From an uncultured Victivallales bacterium (GTDB lineage: Bacteria > Verrucomicrobiota > Lentisphaeria > Victivallales > UBA1829): a stretch of DNA of 20,385 nucleotides. The notes under the pieces were generated by a model. That model was not told where the DNA came from. It was given only the letters and a program-made list of their open reading frames with translations, and made no database searches. The stretch is from positions 1 to 20,385 of the forward strand of contig CAKUJH010000044.1 in NCBI GenBank assembly GCA_934661375.1. Direction: 5' to 3'. Positions 1-8,818 of the stretch are shown here, one piece after another (the first letter of the stretch is position 1; each line of letters starts with the position of its first letter). Position numbers and translations under genes: made by a program.

Positions 1-1328
1 TCTATGCTGACAAGACCGAATCCCTTGGTTTGCAGACGGATGGCATACGATTTTGCTTGACCGTAGTCCTCTCTCAACTGCTTCTGTGTCGGGATTCTGT
101 ATTTTGCTTCCCAAATAAAATCTGCGCGTTCTTCGCCTCTTGTCCCCTTCGCGTGCAAAGCATAATCCGGATAATATCGTATTCCGCGCCCCATCCGAAT
201 CGGGAATTGACGGGTAAATTCTTTTTTGACATTATAACCGAGTTTCGCAAGCAGCGGTTCCAAAAGTTTTTCTTCGACATCTTTTTCTGTTTCTATCCCT
301 TCATGGTAAAACTGCGCATAAGGGGGCGGCTCCGGCAGGGATGCAATGGGAAAGTTTGGATCTGCTTCTTTTATAAGGTCCTTCAGAACATTGTATTCTT
401 GTACAGAACATAAATTTCCACAAGTTCCCTGCATACAACGTTTTACAAGGGCGTTCTCTTTCCATACAGGAGCAGCCTGAAGCTTTTTCAGCGAAATAGG
501 CGGAAAAACAACAGGGGCTCCCAAAATTATCTTGTCATTCCAATAGTTAAATGGATCATCATATCCATTTGCAAGGCATCTGAATGCCGCGATAATTGAG
601 GAAACGGGGAACATTTCGTATAATAGAACAATATCTCCTGCCATCATTTTTTTACCATTTGACCAGATATCAGGTTTTAGAGCTGATGTAATTTTCAAAC
701 AATTTTCACAATCATCCGGCTTACCTGCAACTAAGAAAATATTATTTGCAGGTGGTAGTTCATTTATATTTTTAATCACATACGGAATATATCGCCGGGC
801 GAATCCATATAGAAACACGCACAATTCTACAGGTGAAAGATGGTACTGCTGCCGAAAATCATAGAGAGAACGGCAAATATCAAAATAATAGTTACAGCGT
901 TCCAATGCTTTTGATGATTTTGGAATTGGCGGTAGCGGAATGTCAAAATTATCCATAATGCCCTGGAAAATAAAAAAATGGCTTGGATACAAATATGGAA
1001 AAGCATAATCCGGATATTTTAGAAACCAAAGAACAGACTCCTCTGGAATGAAGTCTTGAAAAACCCGTGGATCGGGATGGTCTTTCAATCTGTATTTTTC
1101 AAAAAAATCTTGAAAAGAACGACAATGTCCATGGTATATATATAAATGATTGGTATTATTATAATGATATTCTGCCGTATCGCTTACTTGAATAAAAGAA
1201 TCCACTTTTTTTAGAAAGAAGTCAAAATGATTGAAGTAATGATTAGCCATATTTTTGAAGAATGAAAACAATTCTTTTCCTTCTTCTGTCTGCAAATAGT
1301 CATCGAGCAGAAATTTTTCAAAACGCAT
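1..1328 (-). CDS. Putative endonuclease with C-terminal HsdR_N-like PD-(D/E)XK domain, 3' end outside window
   Basis: The reading frame is open for 442 codons from the ATG at 1328 to the window edge, so the C-terminus is missing. AGAGGAGG lies 8 nt before the ATG, a strong ribosome binding site. The region from about residue 365 looks like the N-terminal nuclease domain of type I restriction HsdR subunits: PDYAL (D388), then E407-A-K409 as the E-x-K motif, then QAKSYA near residue 424 followed by GFGLVS, the usual QxxxY-type tail. The first ~330 residues match nothing I recognise; they are aromatic-rich and hold CENC (207-210) and Cys298, Cys303, Cys307, which could bind zinc (inference). Rows from about 541 to 1320 are AT-rich (27-45% GC in those counted), while most rows of the nuclease part are 42-57%, suggesting a mosaic or acquired gene. 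Defence or restriction function is inferred from the domain alone. Confidence 0.82.
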   Translation of the reverse strand, partial: MRFEKFLLDDYLQTEEGKELFSFFKNMANHYFNHFDFFLKKVDSFIQVSDTAEYHYNNTNHLYIYHGHCRSFQDFFEKYRLKDHPDPRVFQDFIPEESVLWFLKYPDYAFPYLYPSHFFIFQGIMDNFDIPLPPIPKSSKALERCNYYFDICRSLYDFRQQYHLSPVELCVFLYGFARRYIPYVIKNINELPPANNIFLVAGKPDDCENCLKITSALKPDIWSNGKKMMAGDIVLLYEMFPVSSIIAAFRCLANGYDDPFNYWNDKIILGAPVVFPPISLKKLQAAPVWKENALVKRCMQGTCGNLCSVQEYNVLKDLIKEADPNFPIASLPEPPPYAQFYHEGIETEKDVEEKLLEPLLAKLGYNVKKEFTRQFPIRMGRGIRYYPDYALHAKGTRGEERADFIWEAKYRIPTQKQLREDYGQAKSYAIRLQTKGFGLVSI

Positions 1329-1351
1329 AGGTTCGCCTCCTCTATTTATTG

Positions 1352-1381
1352 AATATATATCACAGTATCCGCAGTTTTCAA
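1352..1381 (-). promoter_or_regulatory. Promoter of the HsdR_N-like gene
   Basis: On the minus strand TTGAAA (1381-1376) is followed by overlapping -10 candidates: TATATA (1359-1354, spacer 16) or TATATT (1357-1352, spacer 18). The start would leave a short leader with the strong ribosome binding site. The other promoters proposed here also favour TATATT. Confidence 0.5.
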
Positions 1382-1453
1382 GATATCTTCATGAAAAAAC
1401 GAGATTTCGTTGCGCAAGCCGGGAAAAATGTTGAAAAAAATTATAATTCGGAC

Positions 1454-1481
1454 TTGAAAAATTGATTTTTTATGACATATT
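1454..1481 (+). promoter_or_regulatory. Candidate promoter of the tRNA-Gly pair
   Basis: TTGAAA (1454-1459) and CATATT (1476-1481) are 16 nt apart and end about 18 nt before the first mature tRNA base. The -10 is imperfect, so this is tentative. Confidence 0.4.
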
Positions 1482-1499
1482 AACGCACATGCAAATGAT

Positions 1500-1574
1500 G
1501 CGAGCATAGCTCAGTGGTAGAGCATCACGTTGCCAACGTGATGGTCGTGGGTTCGAGTCCCATTGCTCGCTCCA
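1500..1574 (+). tRNA. tRNA-Gly(GCC), copy 1
   Basis: A full cloverleaf can be drawn: acceptor GCGAGCA/TGCTCGC, D stem GCTC/GAGC, anticodon stem TCACG/CGTGA around loop TTGCCAA (anticodon GCC, reading GGC and GGU), and T stem GTGGG/CCCAT with loop TTCGAGT. The discriminator is T, normal for bacterial tRNA-Gly, and the 3' CCA is encoded. The mature length is 75 nt. Confidence 0.98.
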
Positions 1575-1590
1575 TTTTCTTCTACTATGT

Positions 1591-1665
1591 GCGAGCATAG
1601 CTCAGTGGTAGAGCATCACGTTGCCAACGTGATGGTCGTGGGTTCGAGTCCCATTGCTCGCTCCA
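1591..1665 (+). tRNA. tRNA-Gly(GCC), copy 2
   Basis: This copy is base-for-base identical to the first and starts 16 nt after its CCA, so both are probably cut from one precursor. A run of nine T residues follows the CCA directly (1666-1674) and could end transcription with the tRNA fold as the hairpin. Confidence 0.98.
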
Positions 1666-1756
1666 TTTTTTTTTATGTTTCCAATGAGACAATAATTTCC
1701 CTGCGGCGTTTCTGTGTTTTGAAATACCGTTTTCCCGTGTACAGAGATTTTCTGCC

Positions 1757-4700
1757 TTATTCGCCCAGCAGGAATTCGAAATCTTCCAGCGACATGGAGC
1801 CGGCATTTTCCGCCGTGGCTTCCACCAGATCGTTGAACATGTCGGCTTTACGGTGCTGCAGTTCCAGCACTTTTTCTTCAATGGAATCTTTCACCAGCAA
1901 TTTGATGCAGTTGACACTCCGGGTCTGACCGATTCGGTGTGTCCGGTCTGCCGCCTGTGCTTCCGCGGCGGGATTCCACCACGGGTCATACAGAATGACT
2001 GTATCTGCGGAAGTCAGGTTCAAACCCAGTCCGCCCGCTTTCAGACTCAGCAGGAACAGCGGAATGTCCGGAGAACTGTTGAAATGATCCACCCGTTCCA
2101 TTCGGTCGCGCGTGGAGCCGTCCAGATATTCATAGCGGATGCCGTCTTTGTCCAGCCATTCGCGGACCAATGCCAGAAGCGAGGTGAACTGGCTGAACAG
2201 CAGAACCTTATGTCCGCTGTCGATGGTTTCCAGCAGCAGTTCCTTGAGCAGTTCCATTTTGGCGGAACGGATTCCCGCGCCGTCCGGCAGCAGTGCCGGA
2301 TCACAGCAGACCTGGCGCATCCGAAGAAGTGAAGAAAGAATTTCGAACCGGTTGACCGAAGCATCGCCTTCACGCAGTTTTTCATAACGGGTGCGGCTTT
2401 CCTGCAGGAACTGATTGTAGAGATTCCGTTGCGCCGCATCCATTTCGCAGTAAAGCAGCTGTTCCGTTTTCGGCGGAATTTCCGCATTGACATCCGCTTT
2501 TTTCCGTCGGAGAATGAACGGTGCAATCCGTGCAGAAAGTTCACGCAGGGCATCCGGAGTAGAGCCGCCCTGAATGTAACTGCGGCGGAATGCGGCGCGC
2601 GAACCCAGCAGTCCCGGATGCAGGAACTCAAAGATGGACCACAGGTCTTCCGGTGAATTTTCCAGCGGAGTTCCGGTCAGAACCAGTTTATGATCCGCTT
2701 CAATGGCTTTGCAGATCTGTGAATTGCCGGTGGACGGGTTCTTGATATGCTGTGCTTCATCCAGAATCAGGTATTTGAAACGGAGCTTGCAGACCTGTTC
2801 CGCATCCCGTTTGATCAGCGCATAAGAACAGACGCAGATATCGTGAAACAATGCCTGTTCCCACAGTTTTGCGCGATCCGGACCGGTGATGGCAAGAATT
2901 TTCAGCGACGGCGCAAATTTTTCCGCTTCGCGCACCCAGTTTTCCAGCAGACTGGTCGGACATACCACCAGTGCGGGCAGATTTCGTCCCGGTTCCGACG
3001 CCAGCAGGGCAATGGTCTGCACCGTTTTGCCCAGCCCCATTTCGTCTGCCAGAATCAGATTGTAGCCGCGCGCGCCCAGTGATTTCATCCACAATACGCC
3101 CGCCTGCTGATATTTGCGCAGACTTCCCTGAAAAATCTGGTTCTGAAGTCCGTCATTTCCGTTCAGGGCTTTTTCCGCAGCCAATTCCAGATCCGCTTTC
3201 AGCCGCAGAAATTCGATCGGCACAGCACCGGCAATGTCCGCTCCCAGTTCCGCCCAGTGCAGAGCTGCCGGACGCGGCAGCAGCAGAACATCACACGGCA
3301 CGGATTCTGTTTCCGTTTTCTGTTCCGGTGCGGGTTTCGGAATTGCTGTATCCGCCATTGCCTGCACCAGATTCCGCAGTGCGCGCGGAATTTTGATGAA
3401 TTGTCCGGGCGCAGCGGCAAAGAACAGTTCATTATTGCGGGCAGCCTCTGCCAGATCACGCCACGGAACCGGCTGCGACGAGGCAGAAAGATGAATTGTC
3501 AGTTCATAATATTCCGGTGTCTCTCCGGTCAGTTCCGTATGAATGGACAGTTTGCCGGAATCTCCGCAGAGATTGGCAAGTTCCGAGTTCATCAGAAATT
3601 CACGTCCCGTGGAAAGCCATTGCGGAACCACTTCATCCACAAACACCCCGACAGCTTCCCGATCCCGCAGAATCAGACGCGTTTCACCGTCTGCCGTGGA
3701 CTTCCCGGTCAGCATTTCGAAACCGAAATTGACCAGTTCCTGAACCAGTTTTTCCTCGCCATGGGTATTCCGCCGCCAGAACTGTCCGCCGGAAGATGCC
3801 AGACGGGACTGATCCGTTTTGCAGAGATGCCCGCCGTAATCGAACAGAATTTCCAGTTCCAGTTCGGAATTCTCATTCAGAGCCGCCTGATAACAGGGTT
3901 TGACCTTACGTTCCCGGACTTTGACACTGCCGGTGATGATCAGCTTGAACGGCAGGGATTCGCGGTAGGCAACCAGCATTTTCGCCGCTTTCAAATCGCA
4001 GGGCTGTACGGTGGTGCGCAGGAAATTGCGCAGCCATCCGACATCCATCTGACCGGGAATCCACCAGTATTCCCCCAGCATTCCGACCCAGGCGCCGGTA
4101 CGTCCCTGCACGACTTTGACTTCATGCAGCGGCAGCGGTGATCCTTTGACAATTACCGCGGAACGCAGCAGACAGCCGCCCTTGACCCGTTCCACCATGA
4201 TGGCAGGTTCCGCCAGTTCCCGGTGTATCACCACCTTTTCGCCCAGACGGGTGAAATTCTGGAATCCGATCATGCAATGGAAAAATTCTGCGGTCTGTTC
4301 CGCATCCAGGGACAGCCGGGTTCCGTCCTGCTGGGCGTTGATTGCCAGGAAACGGATGATCTGACGGTCCTGCAGGGGAAATGCTTCCAGTTTAAGCGCA
4401 GCCGCCAGATTCTTTTCAAAGTGCAGTTGCCGCAGATTGTTCAGGTTGCCCAGATAGTTTCTGCCGCTCATGGACAGGCTGACCGTGAAGCAGATCCGTT
4501 CCCATTTGCTGGGCATGTGCGGGAATTCCGTATCTGCGGTAATGGTAACTTTCCCCGTCTGCGGTGTCAGAACCTGCGTCAGCAGTTCCGGCATACCGGC
4601 AAATTTCAGCCCGGCATATTGCGCCGGCGCATCCGGCAGAGTGTCTTTGGCTGCCCGTTCCTTGATGGTGTATTTCGCATGATAGAGACACGCCGCGGCG

Positions 4701-4948
4701 GCGTGCGGGCAAAGCTGACCGGAAAGGTTTCCGCAGGCGGAACAGGTGGTGGAATACGGACCAGCCGGGAACCCGGAAACTTCCGTACGTGTTACCATTC
4801 CTTTGGCGTCGCGGAAAACGGCGCGCAACGTTTTTGCCGCGCTTTCGTGACAGCAGAGCAGTTCCCCGCTGTGCAGCAGGTGTTTCGCTTTTTTGAAAAC
4901 TTCTTTCGAAGAATATTTTACCAGTCTTGCTTCAAAACTTTCGCCCAT
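1757..4948 (-). CDS. SNF2-family DEAD/DEAH-like ATPase with SWIM-like zinc finger
   Basis: This 1063-residue protein is a bacterial Swi2/Snf2 ATPase that should translocate on double-stranded DNA to remodel protein-DNA complexes. A SWIM-like zinc site lies near the N-terminus (C69-x2-C72-x7-C80-x-H82; the usual first pair is CxC). A long middle region (about 100-600) has no motif I can name. The ATPase core follows: ADEMGLGKT with K641, DEAQH at 730-734, LVLTGTPLEN, then the C-terminal helicase lobe with LFSQF, SLKAGGLGLNL and DRTHRIGQ. I chose the ATG at 4948, with GGAAG 8 nt upstream, over an ATG 31 codons earlier that lacks a ribosome binding site and adds non-conserved residues. It is transcribed divergently from the metalloregulator. 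The cellular role in bacteria is poorly known, so the family call is firm but the function is not. Confidence 0.93.
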   Translation of the reverse strand: MGESFEARLVKYSSKEVFKKAKHLLHSGELLCCHESAAKTLRAVFRDAKGMVTRTEVSGFPAGPYSTTCSACGNLSGQLCPHAAAACLYHAKYTIKERAAKDTLPDAPAQYAGLKFAGMPELLTQVLTPQTGKVTITADTEFPHMPSKWERICFTVSLSMSGRNYLGNLNNLRQLHFEKNLAAALKLEAFPLQDRQIIRFLAINAQQDGTRLSLDAEQTAEFFHCMIGFQNFTRLGEKVVIHRELAEPAIMVERVKGGCLLRSAVIVKGSPLPLHEVKVVQGRTGAWVGMLGEYWWIPGQMDVGWLRNFLRTTVQPCDLKAAKMLVAYRESLPFKLIITGSVKVRERKVKPCYQAALNENSELELEILFDYGGHLCKTDQSRLASSGGQFWRRNTHGEEKLVQELVNFGFEMLTGKSTADGETRLILRDREAVGVFVDEVVPQWLSTGREFLMNSELANLCGDSGKLSIHTELTGETPEYYELTIHLSASSQPVPWRDLAEAARNNELFFAAAPGQFIKIPRALRNLVQAMADTAIPKPAPEQKTETESVPCDVLLLPRPAALHWAELGADIAGAVPIEFLRLKADLELAAEKALNGNDGLQNQIFQGSLRKYQQAGVLWMKSLGARGYNLILADEMGLGKTVQTIALLASEPGRNLPALVVCPTSLLENWVREAEKFAPSLKILAITGPDRAKLWEQALFHDICVCSYALIKRDAEQVCKLRFKYLILDEAQHIKNPSTGNSQICKAIEADHKLVLTGTPLENSPEDLWSIFEFLHPGLLGSRAAFRRSYIQGGSTPDALRELSARIAPFILRRKKADVNAEIPPKTEQLLYCEMDAAQRNLYNQFLQESRTRYEKLREGDASVNRFEILSSLLRMRQVCCDPALLPDGAGIRSAKMELLKELLLETIDSGHKVLLFSQFTSLLALVREWLDKDGIRYEYLDGSTRDRMERVDHFNSSPDIPLFLLSLKAGGLGLNLTSADTVILYDPWWNPAAEAQAADRTHRIGQTRSVNCIKLLVKDSIEEKVLELQHRKADMFNDLVEATAENAGSMSLEDFEFLLGE

Positions 4949-5199
4949 TTTGTTCACTTCCCATTTCCGGTGATCAGGATATAAACGACGCAATTTAACA
5001 CTTCTTTCAGGGAAAACAAATCCGGAAAACAGAAAAAACATTTCTTTTTTTCAAAAAAGTCGCTCAAAAACCGGTTCCCGCTTCTTTTAACGGGTTCCGC
5101 CGCTTGAAAATTTCATATTTTGGTGTAGCTTACAGCAAAGGGATAGTTCCGGCGAATTTCTTCCGCGTCTGTTCGCATGTCCGGTCCTGCCTGAACGAA

Positions 5200-5205
5200 T
5201 ATAAT
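5200..5205 (+). promoter_or_regulatory. -10 element for the DtxR/MntR-family gene
   Basis: A perfect TATAAT lies 19 nt before the ATG at 5225. No good -35 is visible at 16-18 nt, suggesting an activated or weak promoter. Transcription from here would begin after the ATG at 5207, which supports the downstream start. Confidence 0.45.
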
Positions 5206-5224
5206 AATGAAGGGTGTTTGCAAT

Positions 5225-5920
5225 ATGATGAAGGAACCGATTTCCAGCAATCTGGAAGACTATCTCGAAACCATCGCTGAAATCATGGAGGCGGACGGCC
5301 ATGCGCACGCTTCGGCGATTGCGGAAAAAATGAAAGTTTCCAAGCCTTCCGTGACCAATGCGCTGCAGTCGCTTGCCTCCAAAGGTTTTCTGGAATATCA
5401 TCCGCACATGCCGGTGATCGGTCTTACCGCCCTCGGCGCGGAACGGGCGGCAGTGATCCGCAAACGTCATGCCGCTCTGAAAATTTTTTTCTGTTCCCTG
5501 TTGAAACTGGACGAACAGGAAGCCGATGATTCCGCCTGCCGTGTGGAACATGTCGTGAGCCAGAAAGTCATGTCCCGGTTTGTTACCCTTACCGAAGCAA
5601 TCATGCAGCGGGATGACTGCGCGGAACTCCGGAAATTTCTGGAGGAAGCCATGCCGGCGGTAACTCCCGATCCGTCAGATGATCTGATTCCACTTTCCTC
5701 TTTGTCCATCGGACAGAATGCCGTGGTTTCTCATGTCAGCCGCAGTCTGCGCGGTCTGCGGAAATTTGCCGACCTCGGTCTGGTTCCCGGCACTCTGCTC
5801 TGTGTGGAAGGGCATTCGCCTTTCGGGGAACTGCTCCGCGTCCGGGTGCTGGGCAGCAGTCTTTCCATGCGCTGCCGCGATGCCGCGCAGATCTGGGTGC
5901 GACCCGTTCAGCAGTATTGA
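5225..5920 (+). CDS. DtxR/MntR-family metal-dependent transcriptional regulator
   Basis: A 231-residue protein of the DtxR/MntR family, which represses or activates metal-uptake genes when Fe2+ or Mn2+ binds. It has a winged helix-turn-helix (about 8-70), a dimerisation/metal domain (about 71-145) and a C-terminal FeoA/SH3-like domain (about 155-231). Metal-site residues can be placed by alignment with known members: D12 and E15 (as in MntR LEDYxExI), H82, then C105, E108 and H109 in ACRVEH (as in DtxR). It thus mixes MntR-type and DtxR-type ligands. The start at 5225 has GAAGG 11 nt upstream; an in-frame ATG at 5207 has no ribosome binding site. It is convergent with the helicase gene, with 6 nt between stops, and no target genes for metal uptake are in the window. 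Confidence 0.92.
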   Translation: MMKEPISSNLEDYLETIAEIMEADGHAHASAIAEKMKVSKPSVTNALQSLASKGFLEYHPHMPVIGLTALGAERAAVIRKRHAALKIFFCSLLKLDEQEADDSACRVEHVVSQKVMSRFVTLTEAIMQRDDCAELRKFLEEAMPAVTPDPSDDLIPLSSLSIGQNAVVSHVSRSLRGLRKFADLGLVPGTLLCVEGHSPFGELLRVRVLGSSLSMRCRDAAQIWVRPVQQY

Positions 5921-5926
5921 CTGTTT

Positions 5927-7960
5927 TCAGAAATATTCCACCGGACAGTGCGGAATGGAATTGAGAAAACTTCTCCCGTAATATTTCGTTACGATCCGGG
6001 GATCCAGCACCACAATGATTCCCGTATCGGTTTTGCTCCGGATCAGCCGTCCGGCCCCCTGCCGGAACATCAGCACGGCATTGGGAATGGAAAAATCTTC
6101 AAACGGACGTCCTCCCGCTGCACGGATTCGTTCGCACCGGGCTTCCGTCAGCGGATGATTCGGCACGGCGAACGGCAGTTTCGTGATGATGACGTTGCGC
6201 AGCGCGTCGCCCGGCACATCGACCCCTGTCCAGAAACTGGATGTCCCGAAAATAACCCCGTTGCGGCTGTTCTTGAATTCCGTCAGCATGGCTGTCCGCG
6301 ACAAAGTATCGCCATGCACAAACAGCTGGTAATGGTTGTCCCGGAAAAACTGCGTCAGATTGTCTGCACAGCTCCGCAGCATCCCGTAACTGGTGAACAG
6401 CACAAAGGCATGACCGTCCGTCAGCTTGACAAAATCGCCGATTGCCGCTGTCGCCGCGTCGTTGTAACAGTTCTCCGTGGGCGCAGGCATGGTGCGCGCC
6501 AGATAAAGTTTCACCTGTTTCGCATAATCAAACGGTGAATTGAGAATCAATTCTTCTCCGTTGCGGAACCCGATCCGTTTCAGGTAGAAATCCAGTTTGG
6601 AATTGACCGCCAGCGTGGCGCTGGTCAGTACAACCGGAAATTCTCCTGTGAACAGAATTTTCGACAGAATTTCCGATACATTCAGCGGGGCGGAATACAA
6701 TTCAATCACCATGCCCGCATTTTGCGGCAGGGCACGTCCTTCCACCCAGTAGACGCTGTTTTCCGCATCCTCCATTTTGATGAATCCCGCAATGGCGTCG
6801 CGAATCGCCAGACAGCGTTCCAGCTGTGCCGACAGCTCCGTCTTGAATTCCGGATTTTCCTGTTCTTCAATGTAATCGCGGATGCGCCGTTCCAGATCAT
6901 TCAGCGGAGCGGACAGCAGATCCTCAAAGCGTCCAGGCTTATAAATACGCAGACATTTGTCCTGCAGCGGTTCCAGGGCAGCTCCGAACTGGTCGAAGAA
7001 AGCAAAGGTGAGGTCGTGCAGTTTGGCGATCAGACTGCGGAGCGCAAGGGATGATTCCCCCGGTTTGACCATCAGTCCGCGGCCTGTCCGGGGATTGAAC
7101 AGCCGGTTCAGGAAATAACGCACTCCGCCGGACGTCAGATGCAGTCCCAGATGTTTTGCCGCATTGTCTTCCAGCGTGTGTGCTTCATCGAAAACCACTG
7201 CGGAATAATCCGGCAGCGGCGTTGCTTCCTGATTTTCCAGCGCCCTCATTTTCAGATCGACAAAAAACAGCGCATGGTTTGTTACCAGTACATCGGCTTT
7301 ATCCCATTCCCGCCGCGCCCGCCAGTAAAAACAATTCCGGAAAAAACGGCAGCTGGATGCGGAACAGGATGCCGTTTCACTGCAGAGACAGCTCCACAGT
7401 CCCCGTTCAATCCGGAACGGCAGGTCCGTATAGAATCCGCTTTCGGACTGCTCCGCCCAGTCGGCGATTTTCTGGATGTCCGATTCCAGTTCCACGGACG
7501 GCAGAAACTCATCCTTGTATTCCCCCAGTGCCAGCGCCAGACGTCTCCGGCACAGGTAATTGGCACGGCCTGCCGCCAGACAGAAGGAAAAGTTGACTTT
7601 CATCAGATCCCGGAGCAGCGGCAAATCCTTGCGTACCAGCTGTTCCTGCAGATTGATGGTTTCCGTGGTGATCAGCACAGGCCGCCGCACTGCCATGGCA
7701 TGGTAGATCGCAGGAATCAGATAGGCGAAACTTTTGCCGACACCGGTCGGGGCTTCCACACACAGATGCGTTCCGTTTTCAAAGGCTTTCGCCACGGCAA
7801 AAGCCATTTCCTCCTGCTGTATGCGCCGTTCATAAGGGCGTCCGCCATGCGCCGCGGATTCTTTCAGCGGTGTGTCGTCCGAAAAAAAATCCCGCGTATT
7901 CTTCAGACAATGGCTTCTGACCTCCTCGAAAACAGTTTCTTGTTCCGGTATTTCGATCAT
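5927..7960 (-). CDS. DinG/XPD-type iron-sulfur ATP-dependent DNA helicase
   Basis: This 677-residue superfamily 2 helicase is of the XPD/DinG group, which unwinds DNA 5' to 3' and acts on damaged or stalled structures, including R-loops. Walker A is APTGVGKS (70-77). The iron-sulfur cluster ligands are C137, C199, C204 and C210, and the C-x4-C-x5-C spacing matches E. coli DinG. DEAH is at 258-261, and the C-terminal lobe shows LTSATL, FGTSSFWTGVDVPG and FRQGAGRLIRS. The length is near that of DinG and YoaA, and I cannot tell which it corresponds to. The ribosome binding site is weak (AAGAG). The ATG lies 45 nt after the stop of an upstream CBM9-like gene on the same strand with no terminator visible, so it may be read through from the promoter at 9674. 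Confidence 0.93.
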   Translation of the reverse strand: MIEIPEQETVFEEVRSHCLKNTRDFFSDDTPLKESAAHGGRPYERRIQQEEMAFAVAKAFENGTHLCVEAPTGVGKSFAYLIPAIYHAMAVRRPVLITTETINLQEQLVRKDLPLLRDLMKVNFSFCLAAGRANYLCRRRLALALGEYKDEFLPSVELESDIQKIADWAEQSESGFYTDLPFRIERGLWSCLCSETASCSASSCRFFRNCFYWRARREWDKADVLVTNHALFFVDLKMRALENQEATPLPDYSAVVFDEAHTLEDNAAKHLGLHLTSGGVRYFLNRLFNPRTGRGLMVKPGESSLALRSLIAKLHDLTFAFFDQFGAALEPLQDKCLRIYKPGRFEDLLSAPLNDLERRIRDYIEEQENPEFKTELSAQLERCLAIRDAIAGFIKMEDAENSVYWVEGRALPQNAGMVIELYSAPLNVSEILSKILFTGEFPVVLTSATLAVNSKLDFYLKRIGFRNGEELILNSPFDYAKQVKLYLARTMPAPTENCYNDAATAAIGDFVKLTDGHAFVLFTSYGMLRSCADNLTQFFRDNHYQLFVHGDTLSRTAMLTEFKNSRNGVIFGTSSFWTGVDVPGDALRNVIITKLPFAVPNHPLTEARCERIRAAGGRPFEDFSIPNAVLMFRQGAGRLIRSKTDTGIIVVLDPRIVTKYYGRSFLNSIPHCPVEYF

Positions 7961-8005
7961 GATGCCACTCTTGTTTCGCGGGATTCTTTTCTGTGCAGAA
8001 TATTT

Positions 8006-8791
8006 TTACCGGACCATTTTCAGCCGGGCATATTCTTCATAAACATGGTAATTGGTGTATTCCTGTTCCGGAAACGCAGAATTTTCCTGACGAGGCAGAT
8101 AACGGCCGTAATTATAACGTCCGAAGAAAATCAGCCACGGCACTTCCGGCGACAGCTTTTCGCCGGCTTTATTGACTTCTCCGACCGGGATCGCTATGAC
8201 CGCCGTCCATTTTTTATCTTTGTCCCACGGATTGTTCACCGTGCCGTCCGCTTTGGCGGCAGCCTTCATTCCGGACAATGCCGGTTTTTCCGGAAAACAG
8301 CTGGGGAGACTGTGATGTCCGCGTCCTTTGAAGAAATAAGCGGTTTTCTGCGCTTTCGGCGTTACATACATTTCCCAGTACCAGGTTTTGTTGACCGGTT
8401 TCAGGAACACTTCCGCCGTATCGCCTTTGGAAAACAGCGGAGTCTGATCTTCTGTGCCTTCCGCGGCAATGTCGGAGTCTGTAAACTCCATGCCGACATA
8501 CAGGTATTGGTCATCCCACAATACCCGGACTTTTCCCGGTTCGGCGACGCCGCTGCGGAAAAATTTCCGGATTTCCGGATGCGCGTTTTTCCACTGATTG
8601 CGTGAATGAACCAGCGTATAGGCAGGAGTCTTCTGCCAGGCAGGATCATCCAGCGTGCCGTCCAGCTTGATGGGCGTCGCAGTATAGGTGGCAATCACTT
8701 CCGGACGTTCATTGCCGCAGAACATGGAACACGCACTCTGCGTCAGAGCCAGCAGAGCGGCTGCCGCAGTCATATACAGAAAATGTTTCAT
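8006..8791 (-). CDS. Exported CBM9-like (DOMON-fold) protein, paralogue A
   Basis: A 261-residue protein with an N-terminal export signal (MKH, then a hydrophobic stretch to about residue 19) ending in TQSAC21. The Cys suggests a lipoprotein, but -3 is Gln instead of Leu, so the lipobox is atypical. The mature part resembles family 9-like carbohydrate-binding domains: KLDGTLDDPAW near the N-terminus, LWDDQYLYVG, GDTAEVFL, and WYWEMYVTP. Such domains bind sugars or occur in surface proteins of polysaccharide degraders. It is the second gene of a tandem pair, 27 nt after the stop of paralogue B, with AAAGGG 9 nt before its ATG. There is no catalytic domain, so it probably binds rather than cleaves. 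Confidence 0.85.
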   Translation of the reverse strand: MKHFLYMTAAAALLALTQSACSMFCGNERPEVIATYTATPIKLDGTLDDPAWQKTPAYTLVHSRNQWKNAHPEIRKFFRSGVAEPGKVRVLWDDQYLYVGMEFTDSDIAAEGTEDQTPLFSKGDTAEVFLKPVNKTWYWEMYVTPKAQKTAYFFKGRGHHSLPSCFPEKPALSGMKAAAKADGTVNNPWDKDKKWTAVIAIPVGEVNKAGEKLSPEVPWLIFFGRYNYGRYLPRQENSAFPEQEYTNYHVYEEYARLKMVR

Positions 8792-8818
8792 CGTTGTTTA
8801 CCCTTTCAACAGGTGATT

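Larger units (their letters stand above)
1499..1669 (+). repeat. Tandem direct repeat carrying the two tRNA-Gly genes
   Basis: Bases 1499-1578 and 1590-1669 are identical over 80 nt: the whole tRNA, one base before it, and TTTT after it. The copies are offset by 91 nt. This fits a simple tandem duplication of the tRNA gene. Confidence 0.95.

Noticed and set aside
1499..1669. The duplicated tRNA-Gly as attL/attR of an integrated element
   Set aside because: Only 11 nt separate the identical blocks, so no element lies between them; tandem duplication is simpler.
7139..8605. A 488-codon plus-strand open frame across the helicase and CBM9-like genes
   Set aside because: It spans two unrelated minus-strand genes and is composed of residues typical of antisense frames.
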